A stretch of 64,000 nucleotides of DNA from Acidobacteriota bacterium (GTDB lineage: Bacteria; Acidobacteriota; Thermoanaerobaculia; Gp7-AA8), in the NCBI GenBank assembly GCA_019244185.1, contig JAFATB010000018.1, positions 1 through 64,000 on the forward strand, read 5' to 3'. The notes beneath the pieces were generated by a model. The model had not been told where the DNA came from. It worked only from the letters and a program-made list of their open reading frames with translations, and searched no databases. Position numbers and translations under genes: made by a program. Below are positions 56,534 through 63,896 of the stretch, one piece after another. Within the stretch, counting starts at the first letter, position 1; the number at the start of each line of letters is the position of its first letter.

Positions 56534-57714
56534 CGGCAGTGCTTCCCGACAAACACGGTTTCTTCGGCACGTTCGGCGGACAGTTCGTCCCCGAAACGTT
56601 GATGGCCGCGCTCGACGAATTTGAGCGCGCGTACAAGCAGCTCAAACGCGACCGCGCGTTTCGCGACGAGCTGCACGACATCCTCGGCGAGTTCGTGGGG
56701 CGTCCGACGCCGCTCACCGAGGCGCGAAGGTTCGCGTCGCTGGCAAACGGCGCGTTTCGCTTGTTTCTAAAACGCGAAGACCTCAACCACACCGGCGCGC
56801 ACAAGATCAACAACGCCATCGGCCAGGCGCTCATCGCGAAACGCATGGGCAAGCAGCGCGTGATCGCGGAGACCGGCGCGGGACAGCACGGCGTCGCCAC
56901 CGCCACCGCGTGCGCGCTCCTCGGCTTGCAATGCGTCGTCTACATGGGCGAAGTCGACATGGCGCGGCAGGAGCTCAACGTCTTCCGCATGCGCCTCCTC
57001 GGCGCGGAAGTCGTCCCCGTGACGAGCGGCAGCCGGACGCTGAAAGACGCGATCAACGAGGCCATCCGCGACTGGGTCACGAACGTCCGCACCACGCACT
57101 ACATCATCGGCTCGGTGCTCGGGCCGCATCCGTATCCGATGATCGTGCGCGACTTCCAGTCCGTCATCGGACGCGAGGCGCTCGCGCAGCTGAAGAAGAA
57201 AACCGGCGCGCTGCCGGACGTCGCGATCGCGTGCGTCGGCGGCGGCTCGAACGCGATCGGCCTCTTCTACGAGATGCTCCCGCACCCGTCGATCCGGATG
57301 ATCGGCGTCGAAGCGGGCGGGCGCGGCGCGCAGCTCGGCGAACATGCCGCGCGTTTCTCCGGCGGCGCGCTGGGCGTGCTGCACGGCACGCGCTCGATGG
57401 TGCTGCAGGACGAGTTCGGACAGATCGCGGAGACGCATTCGATCTCCGCGGGACTCGACTACCCATCGATTGGTCCCGAGCACGCGTACCTGCAGGAAAT
57501 CGGACGCGTCGAATACCACGACTGCAGCGACGACCTCGCGCTCGAGGCGTTCCACAAGCTCAGCGAGTCGGAAGGCATCATCCCGGCGCTCGAGTCGTCG
57601 CACGCCCTCGGGTGGCTGCTGCGCAACGGGCAGACGATCGCGCGCGACGCGGTCGTGGTCGTGAATCTCTCCGGACGCGGCGACAAGGACGTGCCGCAGG
57701 TGGCCGCCCTATGA
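56530..57714 (+). CDS. trpB: Tryptophan synthase beta chain
   Basis: 394 residues, TrpB1 type. It condenses indole and serine with PLP. It has [18 protein letters not shown] lysine in [29 protein letters not shown], the phosphate loop [10 protein letters not shown], and NLSGRGDKD. It forms the channel complex with TrpA encoded next. Confidence 0.97.
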   Translation: MTAVLPDKHGFFGTFGGQFVPETLMAALDEFERAYKQLKRDRAFRDELHDILGEFVGRPTPLTEARRFASLANGAFRLFLKREDLNHTGAHKINNAIGQALIAKRMGKQRVIAETGAGQHGVATATACALLGLQCVVYMGEVDMARQELNVFRMRLLGAEVVPVTSGSRTLKDAINEAIRDWVTNVRTTHYIIGSVLGPHPYPMIVRDFQSVIGREALAQLKKKTGALPDVAIACVGGGSNAIGLFYEMLPHPSIRMIGVEAGGRGAQLGEHAARFSGGALGVLHGTRSMVLQDEFGQIAETHSISAGLDYPSIGPEHAYLQEIGRVEYHDCSDDLALEAFHKLSESEGIIPALESSHALGWLLRNGQTIARDAVVVVNLSGRGDKDVPQVAAL

Positions 57715-58526
57715 AACGCGTCGAGACGTTGTTCCGCCGTCTGAAACGCGAGCGCCGCTGCGGCCTCATCGCGTACGTCACGTGCGGCGACGGCGACACG
57801 GGGCGTATCGTCGACGCGCTCGCGCGCGCCGGCGCCGACGCGATCGAGCTCGGGATTCCGTTCTCCGATCCGATCGCCGACGGCCCGGTGATCCAGGCGG
57901 CGTCGCAGCGCGCATTGCAGCACGGGACGACGACGCACGACGTCTTCGCCATCGCGCGCGCGATCCGCGCGCTGCACGCCGACCTGCCGCTGATCGCGTT
58001 CTCGTATCTCAATCCGATTCTCCGCTACGGTGCGCGGCGCTTCGCGCACGACGCGTGCGAGGCCGGCATCGACGCCGTTTTGCTGACGGACCTGCCGCCC
58101 GAGGCAGCGGCGGAGTTGCGGAAAGAGCTCCGGGAGGAAGGATTGGGAGCCGTTTTTCTGCTTGCCCCGACTTCCACCGATGCGCGCATCCGCGCCATCG
58201 ACCGCGCGTCGGACGGCTTCGTCTACTACGTCTCGACGACGGGCGTGACCGGCGCGCGTCGCGAGCTCGATCCCTCGCTCCTCGGCCGTCTCGACGAAGT
58301 ACGCGCGAAGCTCAGACATCCGATCGCCGTCGGCTTCGGCATCTCGCGGCATGAACACTACGAACTGCTGCGCGAGCACTGCGACGCGATCGTCGTCGGC
58401 AGCGCGATCGTGCGTGCCATCGGCGAAGGCGATGCGGACGGCGCGGCCGAACGCGCGGCGAACGTCGTGCGCGGCATTCTCGACACCGCCATTCTTGACA
58501 CCGCGAGCATCGCGCCCGTACCCTGA
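57711..58526 (+). CDS. trpA: Tryptophan synthase alpha chain
   Basis: 271 residues. It releases indole from indole-glycerol phosphate. Catalytic Glu and Asp lie in [19 protein letters not shown] and LLTDLPPEA; the flexible loop is [12 protein letters not shown] and the phosphate site VGFGIS plus VVGSAIV. Last trp gene. Its final codons contain the -10 candidate for the tyrosine leader that starts 8 bases later. Confidence 0.96.
   Translation: MKRVETLFRRLKRERRCGLIAYVTCGDGDTGRIVDALARAGADAIELGIPFSDPIADGPVIQAASQRALQHGTTTHDVFAIARAIRALHADLPLIAFSYLNPILRYGARRFAHDACEAGIDAVLLTDLPPEAAAELRKELREEGLGAVFLLAPTSTDARIRAIDRASDGFVYYVSTTGVTGARRELDPSLLGRLDEVRAKLRHPIAVGFGISRHEHYELLREHCDAIVVGSAIVRAIGEGDADGAAERAANVVRGILDTAILDTASIAPVP
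58519..58524 (+). promoter_or_regulatory. -10-like element before the tyrosine leader peptide
   Basis: TACCCT within the end of trpA, 9 bases before ATG 58534. It fits the leaderless spacing, so the aromatic genes may have their own promoter in addition to read-through from trp. Confidence 0.35.
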
Positions 58527-58533
58527 CGCGCAC

Positions 58534-58584
58534 ATGAATCACAGCGCCCTTCGCTACGCGTATTACTACGGCTACTACAGCTAG
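58534..58584 (+). CDS. Tyrosine-rich attenuation leader peptide
   Basis: A 16-codon frame encoding MNHSALRYAYYYGYYS, with six Tyr codons among the last nine, followed by TAG. This bias is the hallmark of an attenuator that senses charged tRNA-Tyr. It is followed by mutually exclusive hairpins and a terminator directly before chorismate mutase and DAHP synthase, whose products lead to tyrosine. There is no Shine-Dalgarno; translation would be leaderless. Confidence 0.88.
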   Translation: MNHSALRYAYYYGYYS

Positions 58585-58587
58585 CGT

Positions 58588-58655
58588 GGGGCAACGACCG
58601 CCCCGACGCGAGAAGGGGCGCTCGAACGGCAACGGATCATCGACGACCTCTTCTC
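58588..58655 (+). promoter_or_regulatory. Alternative pairing segments of the tyrosine attenuator
   Basis: Segment A GGGGC (58588-58592) pairs with B CGCCCC (58599-58604). B also pairs with GGGGCG (58615-58620). C GAGAAGGGG (58610-58618) pairs over 9 bp, one of them G-U, with the terminator's 5' arm CCTCTTCTC (58647-58655). A ribosome stalled at the early Tyr codons leaves A:B and so C:D (antiterminator); one at the stop codon covers A, B:C forms and the terminator folds. Confidence 0.7.
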
Positions 58656-58679
58656 CGGCGGGAGAAGAGGTTTTCGTTT
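58647..58679 (+). terminator. Rho-independent terminator of the tyrosine attenuator
   Basis: Perfect 10-bp stem CCTCTTCTCC (58647-58656) with GGAGAAGAGG (58661-58670), loop GGCG, followed by TTTTCGTTT. Ends at the start codon of chorismate mutase. Confidence 0.92.
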
Positions 58680-58970
58680 ATGAATCGAACCGATGCCGAA
58701 GCCGAGCTGACGCGCCTCCGTGAAGCGATCGACCGCGTCGACGACGTGCTGGTCAAGCTCCTCAACCAGCGCGCGAAATACGCCGTCGAAATCGGCGAGA
58801 TCAAAGGCCTGCTCGCGCTGCCGATCTACGCGCCCGAGCGCGAGAAGCAGGTCCTCCAGCACGTCGAGGATGCGTCGCAGGGGCCGCTGCACGGCACCGC
58901 GATCCGCCGCCTCTTCGAACGCATCATCGACGAGTCGCGCCGCGTGGAACGAGAGTCCGCGAACGCATAG
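58680..58970 (+). CDS. Chorismate mutase, AroQ type
   Basis: 96 residues, all helical. It rearranges chorismate to prephenate. AroQ landmarks: LREAIDRVDDVLVKLLNQRA with the active-site arginine, KYAVEIGEIKG with lysine, APEREKQVL, and the C-terminal AIRRLFERIIDESRRVE. Free-standing, without dehydrogenase or dehydratase domain. Preceded by the tyrosine attenuator and followed 35 bases later by DAHP synthase; such pairs can form a complex in which the mutase confers prephenate inhibition. Confidence 0.92.
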   Translation: MNRTDAEAELTRLREAIDRVDDVLVKLLNQRAKYAVEIGEIKGLLALPIYAPEREKQVLQHVEDASQGPLHGTAIRRLFERIIDESRRVERESANA

Positions 58971-59005
58971 ATACGCGAGTCCGCACAAGCGTAAAAGGAG
59001 AAGTC

Positions 59006-60019
59006 ATGGTCATCGTCATGCAGAAGCACGCGCCCGACGCGAGCATCGAACACGTGGTCGCGGAGCTGATCTCGCGCGGCTTCGACGTGCATCGTTCCAC
59101 CGGCTCGGACCAAACGGTCCTCGGCGTCGTCGGCCACGTCGACACGATCGATCCGCGCGAGTTCGAGCTCTTCGACGGCGTGCAGGAAGTCGTGCGCGTC
59201 AGCGAGCCGTACAAGCTCTCGAGCCGCACGTTCAAGCGCGAGAAGACCGTCGTCAACGCGCGCGGTGTCGAGATCGGCGGCGACAAGGTCGTGGTCATGG
59301 CCGGGCCGTGCACGATCGAAAGCGAGACGCAGCTCTTCGAGACCGCGCGCCGCGTCGCGCGTGCCGGCGCGCGCGTCCTGCGCGGCGGCGCGTACAAGCC
59401 GCGCACGTCGCCGTACGCGTTTCAGGGCATGGGCGTCGAAGGCCTCAAGCTGCTGCGCGCGGCGGGCGACGAGACGAACATGGCCACGGTCTCCGAGGTG
59501 ATGGAGATCTCGCAGATCGAAACGATGCTCGAGTACGTGGACATCCTGCAGGTCGGCGCGCGCAACATGCAGAACTACAACCTGCTGTCGGCGCTTGGGC
59601 AGATCCGCAAGCCGGTGCTGCTCAAGCGCGGCATGTCCGCCACGATTCAGGAATGGCTGCTCGCCGCCGAGTACATCATGGCCGGCGGCAACTACGACAT
59701 CATCCTCTGCGAGCGCGGCATCCGCACGTTCGAGACGTACACGCGCAACACGTTCGACATCTCGGCGATCCCGGTGATCGGGAAGCTCTCGCATCTGCCG
59801 ATCGTCGGCGATCCGTCGCACGCGGTGGGACGGCGCGACAAGGTGATGCCGGTTGCGCGCGCGGTCGTGGCCGCGGGCGGCGACGGGCTGCTCATCGAGG
59901 TGCATCACGATCCGGACAAGGCGGTGTGCGACGGACCGCAGTCGCTGTATCCCGATCAGTTCGCGCGTCTCATGGACGAACTGCGTATCATCGTGCCGGC
60001 GGTGGGACGAAGCGTGTGA
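59006..60019 (+). CDS. 3-deoxy-7-phosphoheptulonate (DAHP) synthase, type I-beta with N-terminal regulatory domain
   Basis: 337 residues, ribosome site AAAGGAG. It condenses PEP and erythrose 4-phosphate, the first shikimate step. Residues 1-70 are a ferredoxin-like ACT-type domain (MVIVMQKHAPDASIEHVVAE), as in the Thermotoga enzyme where it gives tyrosine and phenylalanine inhibition. The barrel follows: VVVMAGPCTIES, LRGGAYKPRTSPYAFQG, QVGARNMQNY, PVLLKRGMSATIQEW, CERGIRTFE, and GDPSHAVGRRD. Tyrosine would therefore act both on the enzyme and through the upstream attenuator. Confidence 0.95.
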   Translation: MVIVMQKHAPDASIEHVVAELISRGFDVHRSTGSDQTVLGVVGHVDTIDPREFELFDGVQEVVRVSEPYKLSSRTFKREKTVVNARGVEIGGDKVVVMAGPCTIESETQLFETARRVARAGARVLRGGAYKPRTSPYAFQGMGVEGLKLLRAAGDETNMATVSEVMEISQIETMLEYVDILQVGARNMQNYNLLSALGQIRKPVLLKRGMSATIQEWLLAAEYIMAGGNYDIILCERGIRTFETYTRNTFDISAIPVIGKLSHLPIVGDPSHAVGRRDKVMPVARAVVAAGGDGLLIEVHHDPDKAVCDGPQSLYPDQFARLMDELRIIVPAVGRSV

Positions 60020-61074
60020 TGGTCGTTGGGGTCCGGACGAAGACCGCGCTCACGATTGCCGCGGCGGCGGTGCTCGTCCGCGCGCTCGTGCTCGTCGCGT
60101 CGATGTACGCCGGCCATCTCTCGATCGCGCAACTCGCCGACGCGCGCGATGGCCGGTCGTACCTGCACTACGCCGCGGCAGCGCGTGCGCCGAACGGGTT
60201 CGCGTCGTTGCCGGAGTACGACCGGCGCGTGTTTCCCGGCTATCCGGCGCTGCTGGCCGTGCTGCGCCTCGATGCGATGCCGCTGCTCGCGATGATCGTG
60301 AACTGGCTCGCCGCCGGCGCGGTGGCGGCGCTCTGCTTCGTGCTGTTCGATGACGCACGCATCGGCTGGGCAATGGCGGTGCTCACGCCGAGCTACGTCA
60401 TGTACTCGACCGTGCTGATGACGGAGCCGCTCGTGCTGCTCCTCGGCGTTGGCGCGTTGTACTTCGGCCGTCGCGAGCGTCCGGCGTTCGCGGGCGCGGC
60501 ACTCGGACTCGACGCGCTCGTGCGTCCGCTTGCGCTGCCGCTCGGACTCGCGTTTCTCGCCGAACGGCGCAAGTCGCCGCGCGCGATCGTCGTCGCGGTC
60601 ATCGCCGCCGTGGTCGCGATCGCGATCGGCGCGGCGTGCTTCGTCTGGTGGTCGGGCTCGTTGTCGTCGGGCGTGCGCGTCTACGCGAGCGATCCGCGCG
60701 CGTACGGCGGCTCGAGCATGTTCACGTGGCCGTTCGCGTCGCTCGTGCGGACGTCGCTCGCGCCCGGCATCGCGAAGTGGAAGATCGCGTACATCTGGCT
60801 GCACGTCATCGCCGCCCTCGGCGCGCTCGTGCCGCTCGCACGCAACGCGCGGCGCGAGTTCCCTCCGTTCGTCTGGCACGCGTCGAACATGCTGCTCGTG
60901 CTCTGCGTCGGCGGCGTCTGGGGCTTCCACGAGTTCCATCGTCTGATCGTGCCGTCGCTGCCGCCGCTGTTCTGGGCGTATCGGCGCCTGCTGCCGTCGC
61001 GCACGCTCGCGTGGATCGCGATCGCACTGCTGTCCGCCGCCGTCGCGGCGAAGGGACTCAGTCACGGCTGGTAA
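60019..61074 (+). CDS. Integral membrane glycosyltransferase-like protein (GT-C, PIG-V-like)
   Basis: 351 residues; ATG 60019 shares one base with the DAHP synthase stop. About nine hydrophobic helices. The first periplasmic loop has acidic residues (LADARDGRSYLHY), then RRVFPGYPALLAVLR resembling the FPxYP element and MTEPLVLLLGVGALYF the (S/T)E element of PIG-V-type mannosyltransferases. It should use a polyprenyl-phosphate sugar on the outer face of the inner membrane. Acceptor unknown. It ends 13 bases inside the convergent amidohydrolase. Confidence 0.75.
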   Translation: MVVGVRTKTALTIAAAAVLVRALVLVASMYAGHLSIAQLADARDGRSYLHYAAAARAPNGFASLPEYDRRVFPGYPALLAVLRLDAMPLLAMIVNWLAAGAVAALCFVLFDDARIGWAMAVLTPSYVMYSTVLMTEPLVLLLGVGALYFGRRERPAFAGAALGLDALVRPLALPLGLAFLAERRKSPRAIVVAVIAAVVAIAIGAACFVWWSGSLSSGVRVYASDPRAYGGSSMFTWPFASLVRTSLAPGIAKWKIAYIWLHVIAALGALVPLARNARREFPPFVWHASNMLLVLCVGGVWGFHEFHRLIVPSLPPLFWAYRRLLPSRTLAWIAIALLSAAVAAKGLSHGW

Positions 61075-62237
61075 ATGACGTTGCCGCCGCGCAGCGTGTA
61101 GCGGACGTCGGTCAGCGCGCGCAGGTCCGTCGATGGGTCGCCGCGTAAGACGACGAGATCCGCATCGAAGCCCGCCGCGACGCGGCCTTTCGCTTGCGCG
61201 CTGCCGAATTGTTCCGCGGGCGCCGTCGTGAGCGACGCGAGGATCTGCGCGAACGTCATGCCCGCACTCTGCATCAGCCGATATTCGTCGGATGGGTCGG
61301 GATCGACCGCGCCGAGGTCGGTGCCGAAGAGGACGCGGCCACCGGAGCCGAGCCAGGCGCGCAACTCGCCGATGGCCGCGTCGACGAACTGTTCCTGCGC
61401 GGACGCGCGATCGTGACGCATCGTCTGCTGCCACAACGTCAGCGTCGGCGTCAGCGCGGGATGCTGTTCGCGCACGAGCGCGAGGATCGCGTCGTCCCAC
61501 GTCTTCGATGCGGGCGTCGTGTGCGCGATCACGTCGACGCCGGCGCGCAATGCGGTGAGGACGTCGGCGCTGCTGTTCGGATGCACGAACACGGGCTTAC
61601 CCGCGTCGTGCGCTTCGTCGACCGCGGCGCGAATCGTCTCCTCGGAGAGCGCGGCTCCGCGTTGGGAGGATGCGAAGAGCTTGATGCCGTCGACGCCTGC
61701 GTCGAGAAGTTTCTTCGCGGCGGCGCGCGCCTGCGCAGGGTCGTCGATCTCCGGCAGCGGCGTCTTCATGAGACCCATCATCGCGAGCACGAGATCAGGC
61801 GGAAGACCGCCGGTCGGAATCAGTCCTTCGCCCGTCGAACGAATCGCGGGACCGGCCACTTCGCCCGACTCGATGCGCGCACGCAACGCCCGCGTGTTCT
61901 CCCAAAGCGAACTGAGATCGAAGACGGTCGTGAAGCCGTAGCGCGTGTGCGACTGTTCGAGTTGACGCGCGAGCTCCGGCGCCGGAATCGACGCGGCGTC
62001 CGCCCACTTGCGCTCGAAGAAATGCACGTGGCTGTTCCAGAAGCCTGCGGTGATGGTCATGCCGGAAGCGTCGATGCGCCGTGCGTTCGCGGGAATCGCG
62101 ACATGCGCTCTGTCGCCGACGGCCGCGATCGTGGCGCCGTCGATGACGACGACGCCGTCGCGGATTGGCGAGTCGTCGGGGCTGACGTAGATCGTCGCAC
62201 CGGCGAATGCGATTGCAACGTGAGGCGCGCTTTCCAC
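61062..62237 (-). CDS. Amidohydrolase family protein (imidazolonepropionase-like)
   Basis: 391 residues from GTG 62237. Metal-dependent hydrolase barrel: GATIYVSPDDSPIRDGVVVIDG is the N-terminal sandwich (residues 13-34), the first metal pair here is FWNSHVHFF, KLFASSQ holds the lysine, PVFVHPNS and VIAHTT the next histidines, and VLFGTDLGAVD the aspartate. It ends in the sandwich with AAGFDADLVVLRGDP. No signal peptide is visible. Substrate not determined; members cleave cyclic amides and dipeptides. Confidence 0.87.
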   Translation of the reverse strand: MESAPHVAIAFAGATIYVSPDDSPIRDGVVVIDGATIAAVGDRAHVAIPANARRIDASGMTITAGFWNSHVHFFERKWADAASIPAPELARQLEQSHTRYGFTTVFDLSSLWENTRALRARIESGEVAGPAIRSTGEGLIPTGGLPPDLVLAMMGLMKTPLPEIDDPAQARAAAKKLLDAGVDGIKLFASSQRGAALSEETIRAAVDEAHDAGKPVFVHPNSSADVLTALRAGVDVIAHTTPASKTWDDAILALVREQHPALTPTLTLWQQTMRHDRASAQEQFVDAAIGELRAWLGSGGRVLFGTDLGAVDPDPSDEYRLMQSAGMTFAQILASLTTAPAEQFGSAQAKGRVAAGFDADLVVLRGDPSTDLRALTDVRYTLRGGNVIYQP

Positions 62238-62244
62238 GCGCGCC

Positions 62245-62250
62245 AGTCTA
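62245..62250 (-). promoter_or_regulatory. -10-like element of the amidohydrolase gene
   Basis: TAGACT on the minus strand, 7 bases before GTG 62237. Confidence 0.4.
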
Positions 62251-62276
62251 CCTGCCTGCGAAGAACGCGAACCGCG

Positions 62277-62951
62277 TCAGCGCCGGCTGCGACGGATGTA
62301 GTGCATCGGCGCGCGCGTGACGCGGCTGCTGCAACGCTCGTCGGGACGCCACACGCGGCACGGGCGGTTCGTCGCCCGCAGCGCGTTGAGGAACGTGGGG
62401 CCGGTTTCGACGTCCGCGAAGTGCAGCGAGAGCAGGATCTGAAGGCGGCTCTGCAGAATCGGATCGCTCACCGCATTCACGAGGCGCAGCGACTCCTCGA
62501 CGTCGCGGAAGCGCTCGAAGAAGCCGATCATCAGCTTGCGTGCGGAGCCCGACTGCGTGAGGAACACCACCGCCACGAGCTCGACCACGAGTCCGGCGCC
62601 GAGCGCCGCGATCGGCCACGGCTGGAGATAGATCGGCAGCGTCCAGCGGAACGCGAAGAGCGCCGCGAGCATCACCGCGATGCCGAGCCCCGCGAACGCC
62701 GTTGCGAACCAGAAGCAGAGGTCCGCCTGCGCGAACGCCCACGCGTGATACTCGCGCAGCAGCTCGTACCGGAAGCGCACGTACCCGCGGCGGTCGTACG
62801 GCTCGTCTTCGCGAATCCTGTCGATGCGCAGTTCCTCCGTCTCCATCGCCCGCCGCTTCCACGGCGAGTACCGAAGCACGGCGAACGCCGCCACGGCGGT
62901 GATGCCGAGCGCGGTGAGGGCGAGAATGACGACGAGCCATGGAGAAATCAT
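62277..62951 (-). CDS. Three-helix membrane protein resembling TRADD-N-associated membrane domains
   Basis: 224 residues. Helix 1 at 4-27, then a charged stretch (KRRAMETEELRIDRIREDEP), helix 2 at 78-101 and helix 3 at 112-133. The unit YHAWAFAQADLCFWFATAFAG, GLVVELVAVVFLTQSGSARK and FFERFRDVEESLRLV resembles the two-helix membrane domain found next to TRADD-N and other effectors in bacterial conflict proteins; this is from memory and unverified. The C-terminal 60 residues are basic. TATATT lies 6 bases before the ATG. Its N-terminal helix may replace the usual effector domain. Confidence 0.6.
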   Translation of the reverse strand: MISPWLVVILALTALGITAVAAFAVLRYSPWKRRAMETEELRIDRIREDEPYDRRGYVRFRYELLREYHAWAFAQADLCFWFATAFAGLGIAVMLAALFAFRWTLPIYLQPWPIAALGAGLVVELVAVVFLTQSGSARKLMIGFFERFRDVEESLRLVNAVSDPILQSRLQILLSLHFADVETGPTFLNALRATNRPCRVWRPDERCSSRVTRAPMHYIRRSRR

Positions 62952-62957
62952 TAAGTC

Positions 62958-62963
62958 AATATA
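62958..62963 (-). promoter_or_regulatory. -10 element of the three-helix membrane protein gene
   Basis: TATATT on the minus strand, 6 bases before ATG 62951, with no Shine-Dalgarno between them. Confidence 0.5.
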
Positions 62964-63014
62964 GATGGATGGGAAGGTGGGCGCAAGAGAGGTCCCCGTG
63001 CACGAGTCGCGGGC

Positions 63015-63410
63015 TCACCGCGCGCTGCGCGTTGGCGTGCGGTCAGGCGTGGCGTCGAGGTCGGCCGCGTCGAGATCGAAGAGCGTCGTCAGGTAGCGCA
63101 CGAACTCGCGGAGGCGGCGGCGGTCGGCGAGGGTCACGCCGTACGGTTGCTCGCCGAGGAGATCGCCGACGGTGGTGCCGAGGGAGTTGGCGATGTCGAT
63201 GAGGGTGGCGATGCGCGGGTTCTCGGCGGCGCGGCGGCGCTTGGCGGTCGCGCGCGTCCGATAGGGAACGTAATCCTCGTCGTTCTCGAGGATGCGCGAC
63301 ATCGCCGGGGTGATCGGCGCGGGGTGGTGGGGGTGCGCGCGGTTGTACTCCTCGCGGCGGCGGCGGATCGCTTTCGCCAGCGCTTTGATGTCGTAGGAGC
63401 CCTGCGGCAT
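63015..63410 (-). CDS. XRE-like helix-turn-helix protein
   Basis: 131 residues. IKALAKAIRRRREEYNRAHP and PAMSRILENDEDYVPYRTR are followed by NPRIATLIDIANSLGTTVGDLLGE, the last part being typical of Cro/CI-type domains. A 35-residue charged insertion splits the expected recognition helix from the last helices. A C-terminal stretch (RRLREFVRYLTTLFDLD) may dimerise. Probably a regulator; targets may be the adjacent membrane genes. Divergent from the small membrane protein gene at 63522. Confidence 0.65.
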   Translation of the reverse strand: MPQGSYDIKALAKAIRRRREEYNRAHPHHPAPITPAMSRILENDEDYVPYRTRATAKRRRAAENPRIATLIDIANSLGTTVGDLLGEQPYGVTLADRRRLREFVRYLTTLFDLDAADLDATPDRTPTRSAR

Positions 63411-63521
63411 GCCCCTACGAAGTTAATGGATTCGCGAGAGGGGAGTGCCGGAAGTTGTGCAGTATAGTGTCGTAGCAGAAGAAGACTTATAGATTACATA
63501 GCTTTGCGTAGGAAACTGTTT

Positions 63522-63767
63522 ATGCGACTGCGCACGAATCCACAGCCGGTAGATGACGAGGTGAAGATGCTCGTCGCGAGGACGCGTGCGCGCCTGGCGC
63601 TGCTGGCCGGATTCACGCTGTTCCTGGTGATCGTCGCGGCGCTCGTCCTCTTCGCCTGCGGCATCGCGCCGGAGTGGCTGCAGAAGATTCTCGCGACCGG
63701 CGTGGGGGCGGAGGGAGTGATCGCGGTGCAGTACGCGTTGGGACGTCTGCCGCCGCTGCCGAAATAA
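63522..63767 (+). CDS. Small single-pass membrane protein
   Basis: 81 residues from ATG 63522, with AGGA 8 bases upstream (an in-frame TTG at 63504 has none). A charged N-terminal 25 residues, one clear helix at about 26-48 (LALLAGFTLFLVIVAALVLF), and a weaker hydrophobic stretch at 55-72, ending PPLPK. Family not recognised. Confidence 0.6.
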   Translation: MRLRTNPQPVDDEVKMLVARTRARLALLAGFTLFLVIVAALVLFACGIAPEWLQKILATGVGAEGVIAVQYALGRLPPLPK

Positions 63768-63768
63768 A

Positions 63769-63797
63769 TTGCCGGCCGCGTGTGCTTTCCGTACACT
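63769..63797 (+). promoter_or_regulatory. Promoter of rpsF
   Basis: TTGCCG at 63769-63774 and TACACT at 63792-63797 with 17 bases between, the best -35/-10 pair in the window. It gives a leader of about 93 bases before rpsF. Confidence 0.6.
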
Positions 63798-63851
63798 TGC
63801 CGGCCCCGATCCGGGTGCCCGGACAATTCTTTAACAATCTGCCAGCTCCTT

Positions 63852-63874
63852 GAACCCGCCGCGTGTGCGGGTTC
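63852..63874 (+). promoter_or_regulatory. Candidate S6:S18 ribosomal protein leader
   Basis: Perfect 8-bp stem GAACCCGC/GCGGGTTC with a 7-base loop, then CCGCTAGG; CCT before the stem can pair with AGG after it, leaving a bulge with CCG. This is the general plan of the conserved rpsF leader bound by the S6:S18 complex. 22 bases before the start codon. Confidence 0.5.
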
Positions 63875-63896
63875 CGCTAGGCCAGAAGGAGGTCAC

